Shown: positions 1 to 10,793, numbered from the stretch's first letter. The stretch is DNA of 64,000 bases from [Phialemoniopsis] sp. UDSM-2020 (GCA_018873225.1 JAEILZ010000001.1:2418001-2482000), one strand, 5' to 3'. The notes: generated by a model not told the origin, from the letters alone. Translations and numbers: made by a program.

Positions 1-198
1 GTACAACACTGCCTCACTTGTGGGGTTTGGGAGATGAAGAGACCAGGGCAAAGACGCGTACAACGATACGACGTGATATTAGCTGTAATACTCAGATCAT
101 TACAGCGTGTCGTAGAATAGTTTATTATTCTACGTGCGACTGTACGGAGTACTCGTTCTCTTTCTCCTCTACTGTATGACCTGTCTTATCCCCAAGGC

Positions 199-207
199 TA
201 TATATAC
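199..207 (+). promoter_or_regulatory. TATA-like element upstream of acetyltransferase gene
   Basis: A TATATATA run lies about 50 nt before the acetyltransferase ATG at 256. The spacing is short for a fungal TATA box, so the transcript leader would be only about 20-30 nt. Seen in sequence; function inferred. Confidence 0.35.
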
Positions 208-255
208 ATCACTGAGCCAATCCTTCAAGTCGCATTTGGAGGAGCAACAGTCAAG

Positions 256-1096
256 ATGGCAGCTCGAGCACCTGATGGAAAGCCAATTGACCCCGTGGAG
301 AATAAGCGCCGGATGCAAGCCGGCGAGCTCTACTACTGCTTCACGCCGCAACTAATTGTTGAACGTCGCAGATGCAAGTTGGCCTATGAGCGCTTCAACG
401 CCGCAGGCGATGTGTCTCGCAGGGAGTTTCTCAAGCTGTGGAACGAGTAGGCACTCCTTAGACGGCCCTTTTGAATAAAGCCTTTCTTAACTCTAGCTTG
501 CATCTGCCCAGTCTCGTTAACGACACATCTGCGCTTCCTCCACCAGCTGCGACTGAAGAGGAGGACGATGCTCTACTCGAGGATTTCCCCTGGGTGGATG
601 GGCCAACCAGAATGGATTACGGATACAATGTGAAGTAAGAGACATGGCCCGCAACTCGTGTGTCGAGTCTTTCCCTGCTGAAATTGAGTAATGTAGGGTC
701 GGAAAGAATGCGTATATCAACACAAACAGCTCGTGGGTCGACACCTGCCCCATCACTATCGGGGCTCGTACTCTGGTCGGGCCTCATTGCTCCTTTTATA
801 GTGGCACGCATCCCGTCGACCCTTTCCTTCGTAACGGCATCCGAGGACCGGAAAGCGGAGCGCCGATAGTGATCGGCGAAGATTGCTGGCTCGGTGGGAA
901 TGTCATCGTCCTTCCAGGTGTGACGATCGGAAGGGGCACCACAATTGGCGCCGGTTCTGTGGTGACCAAGGACATACCATCCTTCGTAGTTGCAGCCGGG
1001 AACCCGGCGAGGGTTCTGAGAAGGTTTGACGTTTCCGAGACTCAGAAGGCAGAGGCCGAGGTGTTGACGGGGGAGAGCATCAAGACTACCTCATAG
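256..1096 (+). CDS. maltose/galactoside-type sugar O-acetyltransferase
   Basis: Predicted 242 aa from three exons (256-446, 497-634, 697-1096) with GTAGGC and GTAAGA donors and CTCTAG and TGTAG acceptors. The enzyme should transfer acetyl from acetyl-CoA to a sugar hydroxyl in the cytoplasm. The N-terminus carries the Maa (maltose acetyltransferase) helical cap with a GELYYCFTPQLIVERR-type segment at about residues 21-36. The middle has the family signature YGYNVKVGKNAYINTN, then SGTHPVDP with the expected catalytic His, and the C-terminal half is a left-handed beta-helix of hexapeptide repeats (IGEDCWLGGNVIVLPGV, then GRGTTIGAGSVVTKDIP). Length is slightly above bacterial Maa/LacA, partly through an acidic insert. 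The natural substrate cannot be told from sequence; bacterial NodL/LacA relatives act on diverse sugars. Its stop codon overlaps the stop region of the convergent TMEM170 gene. Confidence 0.9.
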
Positions 1097-1579
1097 ACCG
1101 CCTTGTATTGAGAATGAGGATATGATGAGTACTAGAACACTGATCCAGCCCCAAATGAATGGTATCCAGGTCGACATCCAGAAGTAGCCGGCATTGTAGA
1201 CTGCACCGACGCTGTGAAACTCTTGGTCAGTAGTGGCTTCTCGCGTATATCAAGGCCAGAGGCTGTGTACTCACACCAAGCCGACAATGGTGCCAGCAAA
1301 CAAAGCCTCAATGCCGGCCACAACACAGTATACGATGGGAACCGCTCCCAGATAAAGCCAGTTCGCCTGCTTCTTCCCGATCTGCATGGCCAGCGCGATG
1401 CCGGCACATATCAAATGGACGATCGCAAAGATGGATATGGTCCAATATACGGTAAAGCGCCATATATCACTGAGGAAGTAGAGGCTTCCGTCCAGCTGCT
1501 GTCTTTGTGGCGGCCAGTAGAGGGATGGGAAAGGCGGCGTTACGTAGTCATCCGGGGGGTAGCCGACGATGCGCGACAT
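1091..1579 (-). CDS. TMEM170-family integral membrane protein
   Basis: Predicted 141 aa from two exons (1579-1275, 1211-1091; donor GTGAGT, acceptor CACAG). The N-terminus MSRIVGYPPDDYVTPPFPSLYW is cytosolic and Pro/Tyr rich. It is followed by three or more hydrophobic segments (around WRFTVYWTISIFAIVHLICAGIA, WLYLGAVPIVYCVVAGIEALFAG and the C-terminal tail). The end VLVLIISSFSIQGGL and the STWIPFIWG block match what I remember of fungal TMEM170 proteins (Tmemb_170). Animal TMEM170A is linked to ER sheet and nuclear-envelope shape; no catalytic role is implied here. I chose the Met at 1579 because conservation starts there; an in-frame Met at 1678 would add 33 unconserved residues. The CDS end overlaps the acetyltransferase CDS end by 6 bp in convergent orientation. 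Confidence 0.8.
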
Positions 1580-2061
1580 GGTGAGAGGACGGTGGTGGTG
1601 ATTGTTGATATCTATCGTCCGACACGCCGACAGGAGTAGGCGCGGGTCAGCAGCCCAACGCTTCCGGGCGTTCGTCAAGGCCGCATTTGTCTCTTGAGGT
1701 TGAAGGGAAGAGATGTGTACGTCGATGCTTCAAAGCTATCTCACCAAATTTGGGACTGACGAATGCCAATGCTTTGAAAGACCAACTGAGTGGGTCACCT
1801 CCAGGGGTGTGATATGGTGCTGGGGCTGGGGTCTACGGGCCTAGCACGCGCTATTGGAGCGCGGGTACCGGGGGAGATGGTCAGTGCAGCTTCTCGAGCA
1901 CCTTGCCTCGGCAAAACGTCACTTCAACATTCATACGACTCAGCCGACCGAGCTCGACACCGCATCTCGTCAAATCGCAAAACAATTGCCCATGCGCATA
2001 CAGAGACTCTGAACAGCGTGCTAGCGAATGCTGCAGCTACAAAGCTGGCATTCCTTCCAAC
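1580..2061. other. divergent intergenic region TMEM170 / peroxin 8
   Basis: About 480 bp separate the two divergent start codons. An open frame continues upstream of the chosen peroxin 8 start (to 1903), but its translation has no recognisable features. I see no clear TATA box. Confidence 0.4.
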
Positions 2062-4188
2062 ATGTCGTCATTTGAGCGACTGCTCGGGACAGTGCTCCGT
2101 CTCTACCAAGATGTCCACGACCAGGCAAAGACAGACCAGATCCTCGGCACCACCACGACGCTTCTCACGCATCTATCGAACCCTCTCAACCTTTCCCTTC
2201 TCACCTCACACTTCCTCACCGCACCGGCGATATGGAGCCGGCCAGATCCCGGCTTGAGGACTTGTCTCCGCCTCATCAGCATATTCAACACGGCCGCAAT
2301 CCATGTGCGGCGCAACGAGCTGGACGCTGCAAACCAGCCCCGAACCACCGCATCTGCCGCTCCCAATAGCAATGTGAGCGGCAGTGGACTGTCGAGCGAG
2401 ACCTGGGCTAGAGCCGTGGTTAAGGGGGCCGACGACCGCTCTGCTCGATGGCAGCACGTTTTGATCCTCACGGGCATCCTGATGGGCATGGAAGGCGAGG
2501 AGCGTCGGTCACTCTCACAAGGGATGCGCCATACACTGGAGGAGGCTGTGGTCACAGCTGCAAATCTTGCGCTTAAGTCGCAAGGCAGAGATGGTCCCCA
2601 AGCCTCGGGAGCTGTCGTGCTCGCTCTCAACTATGCCTTTCCGCTCTTGTCTGAGCAGGCGCAGAGCCTGATTGACAGCGACCTGCTGCTACCTGCAGCA
2701 GTCGCCTCCATGACGGGCCCAGACGGGTTTCAAAACGGCATCTTCCTCGGCCATGTCAACGAAGATATCAAGCATGCCAATCAACAAGTTCACTGGCATA
2801 GCTCGTCGCCCTCTTTCCAAGCCTTGAAGCAGCTATCGTCCAACCCCTTTGTTGCAGGCGCTGGTCCCTTGTCAAGGCTGATTGCATATGCGGTCGATCG
2901 AACGAATGACCCCAATGGTGTCCTCAGGGCTCAAGATACAATCCTTGCCTTTGCACGTACACTCGAGCACCAATGGAATGTCAGCGCCAACCTTGCGGGT
3001 CTTGAAATATCTCTCCAGGCATCTGTCCTAGGACCTGAGACGGCAGCAAGCACCTGGCCAGTACTCTGGCAACTACTCAAGAAGATACTATACTCGACGA
3101 TGGTAGTACTGCAGGCGGTTGTTACACGGGCATTACTTGATCCTCGCCTCCGCAGTGCTGTCACCGAGATATCAATGGCAACAAAGTCACTTCATGTGTT
3201 TCGACACATGTACTTCATATCATCCAACCACGGCGCCAACGCTTTCCAGGTCTACACGTTCACATACCTGGCCTCCATTGATACCCTTGTGCGGTATCCG
3301 GAAGCATCTGCTGCTTTCTTGCAAGCAATCTTGCCCCAAATCACCGGGCCTGGCGCTGGCAACCCTGTTCGTCTGACGTCCGAGCTCTTCTACCTCAATA
3401 TAGCCGAGCACTTCTCGATGGTGTTATCGCCTGAGCTATGCGACACCTTAATAGTGCAACCCGCCATGTTGTACCTGTCACCTTCCGAAGCCACACATCC
3501 ATCCATTGCGATGTCGCCTAGAATGATCGATCTTTTCGAAGCTGCCCACAGTGCTGTGCTGTCAGTACTATCGTGTCCTCAGAATTCGGCCATCACCACA
3601 AGACTAGCACCTTTCTATGCTGAAGCACTATTCTCGTCTTTCCCGGCACATATATCGCCGAGACAGTTCCGCGTGGCTTTCAAGACCATGATGCAAATAT
3701 TGTCGCCGCCATTCCCGATTTCGGCGACCGATCCAGAGCTGGCGGAGACTCTGTTGGAGATGGTCCGCATCAAGACGATGACGGCAGCAACCGTGCCTCT
3801 ACCCCCCACTGCTGGCGAGGAAGCTCAGCAGGCACTCGGACATGTGCCAGCGCCCACCTCCGAGCAGAGCGCCCTCGTCCTTACCATGATCGATGCGTTG
3901 CCCTTCCTGGCGCTCAGCATCGTGGAGGAGTGGATGACGGTAACGGCCGAGACCATGTGGCACATTGCAGACCCCGCCATGAGAGAGGCAGCCAAGAAGA
4001 GGTTCTGGGACATTCTGGTCAGCGGCGAGATGGACGTTGAGAGAGCTGCCATCGGGGTTGCTTGGTGGGGAACCAAGGGGGGAGGTGCGCTGGTCCTCCA
4101 TGGCCCGCCTGGCGCAGCTCATTCTCAGAACAGTTTTCTCATGAGCGGCGCTTTGCCAGCTCACCGAGATAATAGTAGCAGGCTGTAG
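2062..4188 (+). CDS. pex8: peroxin 8 (intraperoxisomal import factor)
   Basis: Intronless, 708 aa. Pex8 sits on the lumenal face of the peroxisomal membrane, links the docking and RING sub-complexes of the matrix-protein importer, and helps cargo release from Pex5. The conserved opening MSSFERLLGTVLRLYQDV and the TTTTLLTHLSNPLNLSLLTS block (around residues 31-52) fit fungal Pex8 as I remember it. The protein is mostly helical, with several hydrophobic stretches but no convincing transmembrane anchor. The C-terminus is Ser-Arg-Leu, a PTS1-type signal, and possession of a PTS1 is a known trait of Pex8. The start at 2062 was chosen over the in-frame 1903 Met because the extra 53 residues are low-complexity and unconserved. 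Identity rests on recalled family sequence plus the PTS1. Confidence 0.78.
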   Translation: MSSFERLLGTVLRLYQDVHDQAKTDQILGTTTTLLTHLSNPLNLSLLTSHFLTAPAIWSRPDPGLRTCLRLISIFNTAAIHVRRNELDAANQPRTTASAAPNSNVSGSGLSSETWARAVVKGADDRSARWQHVLILTGILMGMEGEERRSLSQGMRHTLEEAVVTAANLALKSQGRDGPQASGAVVLALNYAFPLLSEQAQSLIDSDLLLPAAVASMTGPDGFQNGIFLGHVNEDIKHANQQVHWHSSSPSFQALKQLSSNPFVAGAGPLSRLIAYAVDRTNDPNGVLRAQDTILAFARTLEHQWNVSANLAGLEISLQASVLGPETAASTWPVLWQLLKKILYSTMVVLQAVVTRALLDPRLRSAVTEISMATKSLHVFRHMYFISSNHGANAFQVYTFTYLASIDTLVRYPEASAAFLQAILPQITGPGAGNPVRLTSELFYLNIAEHFSMVLSPELCDTLIVQPAMLYLSPSEATHPSIAMSPRMIDLFEAAHSAVLSVLSCPQNSAITTRLAPFYAEALFSSFPAHISPRQFRVAFKTMMQILSPPFPISATDPELAETLLEMVRIKTMTAATVPLPPTAGEEAQQALGHVPAPTSEQSALVLTMIDALPFLALSIVEEWMTVTAETMWHIADPAMREAAKKRFWDILVSGEMDVERAAIGVAWWGTKGGGALVLHGPPGAAHSQNSFLMSGALPAHRDNSSRL

Positions 4189-5561
4189 AGCTAGATTTGT
4201 ACAATGCAATGCATACTTGAGATCGTGAGACACGGTCTATCGATTCAACCTGCATCTACTGCTCCTCTTCTGATGTCCTCCTGTATACAATTGGCCGTGA
4301 GTGATCTCGGGGTTCGCCGTACTAGGACTCCATCACATCGCTCTGTGTACTTTGTCCCCCAGATGCCACGCAAGCTGTTGTTCTCTGCCCTTCCCTTGAC
4401 CAGCTGAGTAGTGGACGCCATGTGGAGGCAGGCTGCTCGGTTAGTGGTTCGCAGTTCCCGGCCGTGCGCTCCCCTTCCCCGCTGAAAGAATCACATTGCA
4501 GCGCTAGCTTCACATGCTTTCTTTAGACAGGTTTGTCCAAAGCTAGATCCTGGTCAAGCTGCGTTCCACCATAGCTTCTCACTCCCCAGAAAACCTGCAT
4601 CGCCCATCTGTTCCGTACTTACAGGAGACTACATCATTTTCTTTCGTCCCACAGATCAGCTCCAATGTACCCCTCCATCTCAAGTCGATGGGGCCATCGA
4701 CAGACGCCAATTGACCCATGACGCGATCCCCTCCCAAATCTGGGAACCACTTGAACCCTTTCTTGGCAACGGCATGGTGAGCTTTGAGAGCTAGCTCTAC
4801 CCCGGCCGCAATGATGCTTGCTCTGCAAGGTCACCTCCTTTGTGTTGCCATGTCGTGCTGAAGAACGTTGTTCGAGCAGCTGACGCCATGGGAGCCATGT
4901 CTTGTTTCGAGGTGAGACTATCTCACATTGCCACCAAGCTACCAGGCATGCCAGGGCAACTTGTGCAGAAATCAAGGTGAGGGGCGTCCATTGCCTTGAT
5001 CCAGGTACTTTTGCATGCGAGATCCTAATGCAATTGAGCGGAGAGAGTACACATGGATCGACCTATCCTGTTCTTTTCGAGTGGCTCGCTGGCCCCGGCT
5101 CGGGCGATGTGATGTCAATCTTCCCCTGCCAAGTACACGAAGCTCAGCTACCGAGTCCGGTACTTGGATCTGATATGGGAGATCACTCCCTTTCCGAGTA
5201 CCCGTCGCCATGTCCCGGCGGGATGTCCTCATCCCCTCGTGGTACTATGGCAACCTCCTTCGCAGGCCTCTCGGATTCCTCCCTACCCGGCTAGGCCGAT
5301 TGACACCACACTCCCAGTTCCCACAGCCGGTATGTTGCGATCCAGAACAAGGTTCAACCATCGCTGCATCCTCCAGGCCGTGTGACGTAAAAGCCTCCAG
5401 TCTTACCCCTCTCCCTCCTCCCCTAGATCACGATCTTTCTTAAGAAGCGGCCCCTTTCCCGATCTTTACTACCAGAGTTGCTCTGTTTCACTATTCATCA
5501 CACTACCCCTTCAAGCTACTAGCACACATACTCTAAGCCCTACCACACCCAAGCCTTCACC
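4189..5561. other. intergenic region upstream of DDR48-like gene
   Basis: 1.37 kb with only short, unrecognisable open frames. The last 160 bp before the next gene are strongly pyrimidine rich, as is common in fungal promoters, and contain four CCCCT pentamers (5406, 5420, 5451, 5506), the core of the stress response element. Confidence 0.45.
5406..5510 (+). promoter_or_regulatory. cluster of four STRE-like CCCCT elements
   Basis: CCCCT occurs at 5406-5410, 5420-5424, 5451-5455 and 5506-5510, within 160 bp of the start of a stress-protein-like gene. In yeasts AGGGG/CCCCT is bound by Msn2/4-type zinc-finger activators under stress. The region is C/T rich, so some matches may be compositional. 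Confidence 0.4.
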
Positions 5562-6504
5562 ATGTCCTACAACGACGACAACAGCTACGGCTCATCTGGC
5601 CGCCAGACTGGCGGTGACAGCTACGTAAGGGTTACCTCCCCCACCAAGTAGTCCTGCCTTGACTGACATGTTGAGATAGGGCTCCTCCAACCGCCGTGGT
5701 GACGACGACAACTTCGGCAGCTCTGGCGTCGGCGGAGACACCTACGGCTCCACCGGCGGTGGCCGCCGCGGTGATGACAGCTTCGGCAGCTCTGGTGTCG
5801 GCAGCGACTCCTATGGCAGCTCCGGCCGCACCGGCGGCAACGACTCTTACGGCTCGTCCGGCCGTACTGGCGGCCTTGGCGGCGACGACTCCTTTGGCTC
5901 CAGTGGCCGCACCACCGGTGGACTTGGCAGCTCAGACACCTACGGCTCCTCGGGCCGAACTGGTGGTGACGACTCATTCGGCAGCTCTCGCCGCACTGGT
6001 GGTGATGACTCGTTCGGCTCCTCGGGCAGGACCACCGGCGGTCTGGGAGACTCCGACACCTACGGTTCCTCAGGTCGCACCGGAGGCGACGACTCCTTTG
6101 GCAGCTCCGGCCGCACCGGCGGCAACGACTCTTACGGCTCGTCCGGCCGTACTGGCGGCCTTGGCGGTGACGACTCATTTGGCTCCTCTGGCCGCACCAC
6201 CGGCGGTCTCGGCGGCTCAGACACCTACGGTTCCTCTGGCCGAAACACCGAGAGCAGCTACGGCTCCTCCGGCCGCACTACTGAGGGCAGCTACGGCTCG
6301 TCCGGTAACGAGTATGGCTCCTCTGGCACCGGCACTAGTGGCTACGGCGCCTCGTCTGGCAACCGCCGCGACGACGACGACCGCTCTGGCGGCGACAGCA
6401 AGGTCGGCAAGTTCCTCGAGAAGGCCGGCCAGGTGTTCAACAGCGACAAGGTGGAGGAGAAGGGCCGCGAGAAGCGGGACCAGGCTGGCCGCGACGATTA
6501 CTGA
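5562..6504 (+). CDS. DDR48-like Gly/Ser repeat stress protein
   Basis: Predicted 295 aa from two exons (5562-5624, 5680-6504; donor GTAAGG, acceptor GATAG). After MSYNDDNSYGSSG the protein is a long array of units such as D-SYGSSGRTGG and DDSFGSSGRTTGG (about residues 5-260), giving a hydrophilic, probably disordered chain. It ends in a charged helix-like tail KVGKFLEKAGQVF...KGREKRDQAGRDDY. The Ser-Tyr-Gly-Ser-Ser repeats resemble yeast DDR48, a protein induced by DNA damage, heat and osmotic stress whose molecular activity is poorly defined. The promoter holds four CCCCT pentamers. A 68-bp block (5815-5882) recurs identically at 6100-6167, so the array is recently expanded. Orthology to DDR48 is inferred from composition. 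Confidence 0.8.
5815..5882 (+). repeat. 68-bp coding repeat, copy 1
   Basis: This block is identical at the base level to 6100-6167, 285 bp (95 codons) further on. Neighbouring units of the same array differ at many silent positions, so this pair reflects recent duplication or conversion rather than amino-acid constraint. Confidence 0.8.
6100..6167 (+). repeat. 68-bp coding repeat, copy 2
   Basis: Second copy of the block at 5815-5882, in the same reading frame of the DDR48-like gene. Confidence 0.8.
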
Positions 6505-6880
6505 TCGCGCCTCGCAGCAGCACCAGTTGTTGGTGGTTTGCTAGTCTTTTCTTTGTTGAAAATGTGCCGTATGCTGGGGCCGCATGTAGCGGCGGGTTTC
6601 CATCTGTGTACTAGGCTTTAATGAATTCAAACCTAATGAAGGAACTACCTATACCTCATACACACTGCTTATTGCTCATACCGCGTGCTCCCTGCTGAGA
6701 TTGATGGATTCCCTCATGTCTTGCGTACATCACGGCTGTGGACGGCGACTTCAGAAGATTCTTGGGCGTCGTGTTGTATTATTGGACGACCACTAAATAT
6801 GTACATGAACCGAATCATCTTTGTCAGAAATCCTCAACCCTAAAGGTTCCACAGTCCATCGTGTCGTAAATTTCTAAGGA
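6505..6880. other. convergent 3' intergenic region
   Basis: 376 bp between the 3' ends of the DDR48-like and cellobiose dehydrogenase genes. It contains AT-rich stretches suited to polyadenylation in both directions; I see nothing else. Confidence 0.4.
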
Positions 6881-9800
6881 TCACAGGCACTGTACACACA
6901 CAAAGGTCAGCATCTCATCACCATGAAACATGATACAAGAGAAAGACACAAACTCACCTGCGAGTAGTAGTCGTTCTGCGGGGTGCACTTGGTGCCCGTC
7001 TCGCAAAGGAACGGGCCCTGGAAGTTGCGCCCGCCGCACTGCTCGTACTTCTTGGCGGCCTTCGTCTCCTTGAGCGCGAGGATGCGCTCCGACGCGCGCT
7101 CGGCGGCGATGACGATGTACGACGTCGGGTTGGTCGTGACCATGCCCGGGAACAGCGACGCGTCGACGACAAACAGGTTGTCGGTGCCGTAGACGCGCGT
7201 GTCGAGGTCGACGACGGCCGAGCCGCCGTTGCGCCCGTCGTCTGACCCGAGCTTGGCCGTGCCCATCCAGTGGTTGGCGCGGCGGTTCGAGTACGACACG
7301 AGCATGTTGTTGACAAAGTCCTCGACGGAGGTGCTCGCGTCGGGCACGGTCCAGTTGAGGTTCTTGACGCTCTTGAGGGCGGCCTGCAGGTTCTTGATGC
7401 CCTGGATGACGGCCTCGGTGTCGTGCGGGTCGCGCAGGTAAGGGACGGTCGAGACGACGGTCGACAGGGCGGGCGTCATGGTCATGCGGCCGCGCGAGGT
7501 CATGCCGCGGCCGAGGTACTGGCTCATGGTCATGGCCTCTGTTTGGTGCATTGTGAGTTATCTATGTTGGGCAAGAGGATGGGGGGAAAGGGAAAAGAGT
7601 ACGTACTTCCGTTAGGCACGCCGGCGCTGCCTTCAGCTCGGGCGGTCCAGTGGATCTGCCTGACGATGCCGTCGGAGCCCTTGATTTCATCCCAGAAGCT
7701 ATGACGCTGTCAGCTTGATTGTCTCTGTGTGACAGAGAATGTTTTGCACTTACATAGGACCAATGTTGGGGGCGGCTTGGGTAAGGATACCAGTGCGGCC
7801 GTCTACAGTCATGGTTAGTACTCGCGCTACCACTCGCCAGGCTACGTCGACTCACTCAGGTAGTGGTCCTTGTCCGACGGGATGGGGTCCGTGTAGGCCT
7901 CGTAGAAGTCATAAAAGACAACGTCGGGGTGAGTGACCACGGTATCAGTCTATACGCCCAAGGCTGTCAGTACCAAAACTTATCAATCAAGTTTGAGATG
8001 GGGGCCCACTCACGTTGGTGTGGTCGAGCAGGTTGTACCCAACAGGCAGATCGATCCAGCTCTTCTCGTCGACCATCGTCGGCCCGTCAGTCGAGCTCTT
8101 GACGACCTGCAGCTGGTCCTTGGGGCCAATACCACTCCGCATCAAGATCTTGGCGCTGCCGAAAGCGCCGGCCGACAGGATCACCCGGCCCGTGATGGCC
8201 GTCAAGTTGACCGTGCCCGCGTAGCCGCCGTCGCGGAAGGCCTCGACCTCGATGCCCGTGACGTGCCCGCCCTCGCGCACGACGCGCTTAACGGCCGTGT
8301 TCATCCACAGCTTGAAGTTGGATCGCTTGCTCGCGCTGACGAGGTACGTCGCCATGGGCCCGCCGCGCTCGCCGTGCTCAAACATGTAGGGGGTGTGCGC
8401 GTAGGTGCGGTTCTTCTCGTTGGGCGCGTCGTTGGCCTTGACCGACTTCCAGCCGCCGGCCTTGAGGCCGTTGGCCAGCACGTTGAACCCCTCCTGGATG
8501 TAGATCTTGCCGTCGGCCGAGGGCGTGTCGGTGCCGGGGATGCGGGAGAAGACGCGCTTGGTGGCTGGGGCCATGTCTGAGGCCTTCCAGCCGGCGGGGA
8601 AGTCAGTGTCCCAGTCCACAGTGTTGGGCTATTACAAAATATCGTTAGCATATATGTAGCATGTTAGACTTAGTCCAGAGCAGTATTACTGACCTTCCAC
8701 CACAGACCAGCGTTGATAGCAGCACCACCACCGAGGACACAGCCGGCCATCTGATCAGTGTCTGTGCAAGCAATGCCGGTAGAGTCAACCCAGATCTGGT
8801 TGCACAGGCCGGGAACGTCGAACCTCGTAAGGTTGGTGCCCTCCAGCCACGTGGGCTTGAGAGTGCCACCCCATCGTCCAGAGGAGGGGAATCCCTTCTC
8901 GACGAGGAGCACCTTCTTTCCGGACTCGCTCAGCTTGTCTGCGATAGGGATACCAGCAGCACCGCCGCCGACTACAACGTAGTCGAAAGTCGAACCGGTG
9001 GGAACAGGCGTGGCAGCAACGGAGGTCGTGACGGAACCACCGCAGTTACCCGTGACAGTCTTGGTAGCGAGAGCAGCCCAAGCCGTGTAGGATGGGTTGG
9101 CAGCGTCCTTGTTGAGCTGGGCTCCCCAGATGCCCTGGCCATTGTCGTGCTGCTGCAGGTTGATCTGCGCGGGGCAGGTAGGGTTCTCGGGGGCGGGGAA
9201 AGCCTGAGCCCAGCCGAGGACGAGCAAGGAGTTGCTGGTGGAGGCCTTCCCGCTGCTGCCGTTCATGCTCCAGGCCAAACAGTTCTGGCACCGGAAGATG
9301 AGGGTGTAGTGGCTGGCGGTGATGGTCGAGGAGATCTGGGTTAGCTTGGCATCACCGGTATAGACATCCGGCATGCTGTAGCCGGTGGCGTAGCGGAAGG
9401 ATGTCAGGATATCGCCGTTGTTAGGCCAGGCCATGAGCATCAGGTTGTTGGTCATCGGGCCACCGAGGGACATGCCGCACCAGCCAGTCGCCGTTGCGTC
9501 TTTGGAGGAGCATTGCTGGCCAATTCTATTAGCTCCTACTCGAAATTGTTGTCATACGAAGAGATGTAGCTGTAGCTTACCAGGTAACCGATAAACTCAG
9601 TGGCATCAACAGACAGGGCGTCAGATGGCAGTGCCACACCAAAGGTCATACCGCCCTTAGTCGAGCTCTCGGGGACTGCCCATGTGTTGAAGATGATGCC
9701 AGTGTCGGCATCTGTAAAAGTGGTGGGCGTTGAGCTTTGGGCAACAGCCGATCCGAAGACTAGGCAGATGGTCAGTATATTGAACATCCACGAGTAGAGA

Positions 9801-9885
9801 GGGACGGTAACAAGGACGCGACCAAGGTGCACTTACACGGTGCCGCGGCTAGAGCAGCCGTCAAGACTCGGGAGATGGCCTTCAT
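6881..9885 (-). CDS. cdh: cellobiose dehydrogenase (cytochrome-GMC-CBM1)
   Basis: Predicted 829 aa from nine exons: 9885-9837, 9759-9581, 9515-8694, 8628-8014, 7949-7856, 7802-7754, 7698-7607, 7538-6958, 6889-6881; the last encodes only Cys-Leu-stop. A signal peptide (about 1-23) directs secretion. The N-terminal heme-b domain has the probable axial ligands Met97 (GGPMTN) and His199 (LQQHDNG). A short Thr/Pro linker leads to the FAD-binding GMC flavodehydrogenase (VVGGGAAG near residue 258), with catalytic His near 723 (RANHW) and Asn near 770 (TTNPTSY). The C-terminus (about 797-829) is a family 1 cellulose-binding module (YEQCGG...CTPQNDYYSQCL). The enzyme oxidises cellobiose to its lactone and passes electrons through the heme to lytic polysaccharide monooxygenases. 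Architecture and length match ascomycete class IIA enzymes. No key residue is missing. Confidence 0.96.
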
Positions 9886-10793
9886 GGTGTCGACCGGAAG
9901 CAAAGTTCAAAAACCCGCGGATGTCGAGTGAAAGGTAAGGAGAAGCACCGACACTCGTCGAGATGGAATCAATGTGGCCAGCCCTCATTTTAAAGCTTCT
10001 CCCACCGCCTCTGAAGGCCTGGATGCCCGGAACAAAAGCATCTTCCTTCCATGTCGAGCAAGTAGGCAACTCGGGAAGGCACAGCAAGGATTGAGAATTC
10101 TCCGACAGGTGGAATTGGGTCAAGGTCACCCTGTCACGGAGCTTGAGCAGAGGTCAATGTAACGCTCAAGACAAGTAAGCATGGGTAAGCAACGGCAGGA
10201 GGAGACGAAGAAGGACAGAGGCTCCGTACTGCGGAGCAGACAGACGCGGGAGCGACGGGATCTGGGGTCGCCCACACTGCATCCATCGTGCATCGACCGA
10301 TGAAGTCTTCAGCTTACGACAGCACAGGGTCACAACGCCAAGAGCTCGACCGCGTCTGCGCCGCCCAATACACGGCCGGCCGGCTTCCAGACGGGCAGTG
10401 AACTGCAATACCAGAAGCAGGTTGCCGTGTGTTCCCAGACATCTGGGAACAGTCATACCGGGTTTGCATTCTGAGCGGTCGGGAGTTGGATATTAACTGC
10501 AGTGTCCTACTTGGGAAACACGTTGCGATTCGAGGACACTTCCTGCGAAAAGTTGTGTGTAATAGTGGCATTTCAGGGTACATGCCGCGCCCAAAACAGA
10601 AAACGTCCTGATCTTGGTTCGGGCCAGTAGAGTGCGACTGATTACGGATAGATCTTCCGCCATACCGTCAACCTGGGTAACCTACCCCTGTATGTGCAGA
10701 GTGCGCAGTTGCATCGACAGATGGAGGGGCAGCCGGTGCGGCAAGCGTCCTCCCTCTCATCATGCGCCGATGCTTCTCTGTGGCCCAGGACCA

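Noticed and set aside
1903..2061. Upstream in-frame extension of peroxin 8
   Set aside because: The 53 extra residues are low-complexity, and recognisable Pex8 similarity starts exactly at the Met at 2062.
5621..6178. 185-codon Arg/Ser-rich open frame on the minus strand
   Set aside because: It is the antisense shadow of the Gly/Ser repeat array; its Arg-rich composition follows directly from the complementary codons.
5690..6370. Regular repeat spacing that could suggest a CRISPR-like or satellite array
   Set aside because: The periodicity matches codon units of a protein with an open frame, and the spacers are not unique.
7270..8580. Long plus-strand open frames across cellobiose dehydrogenase
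   Set aside because: The GC-rich third positions of the real minus-strand gene open frames on the other strand; these have no family resemblance and ignore the splice sites.
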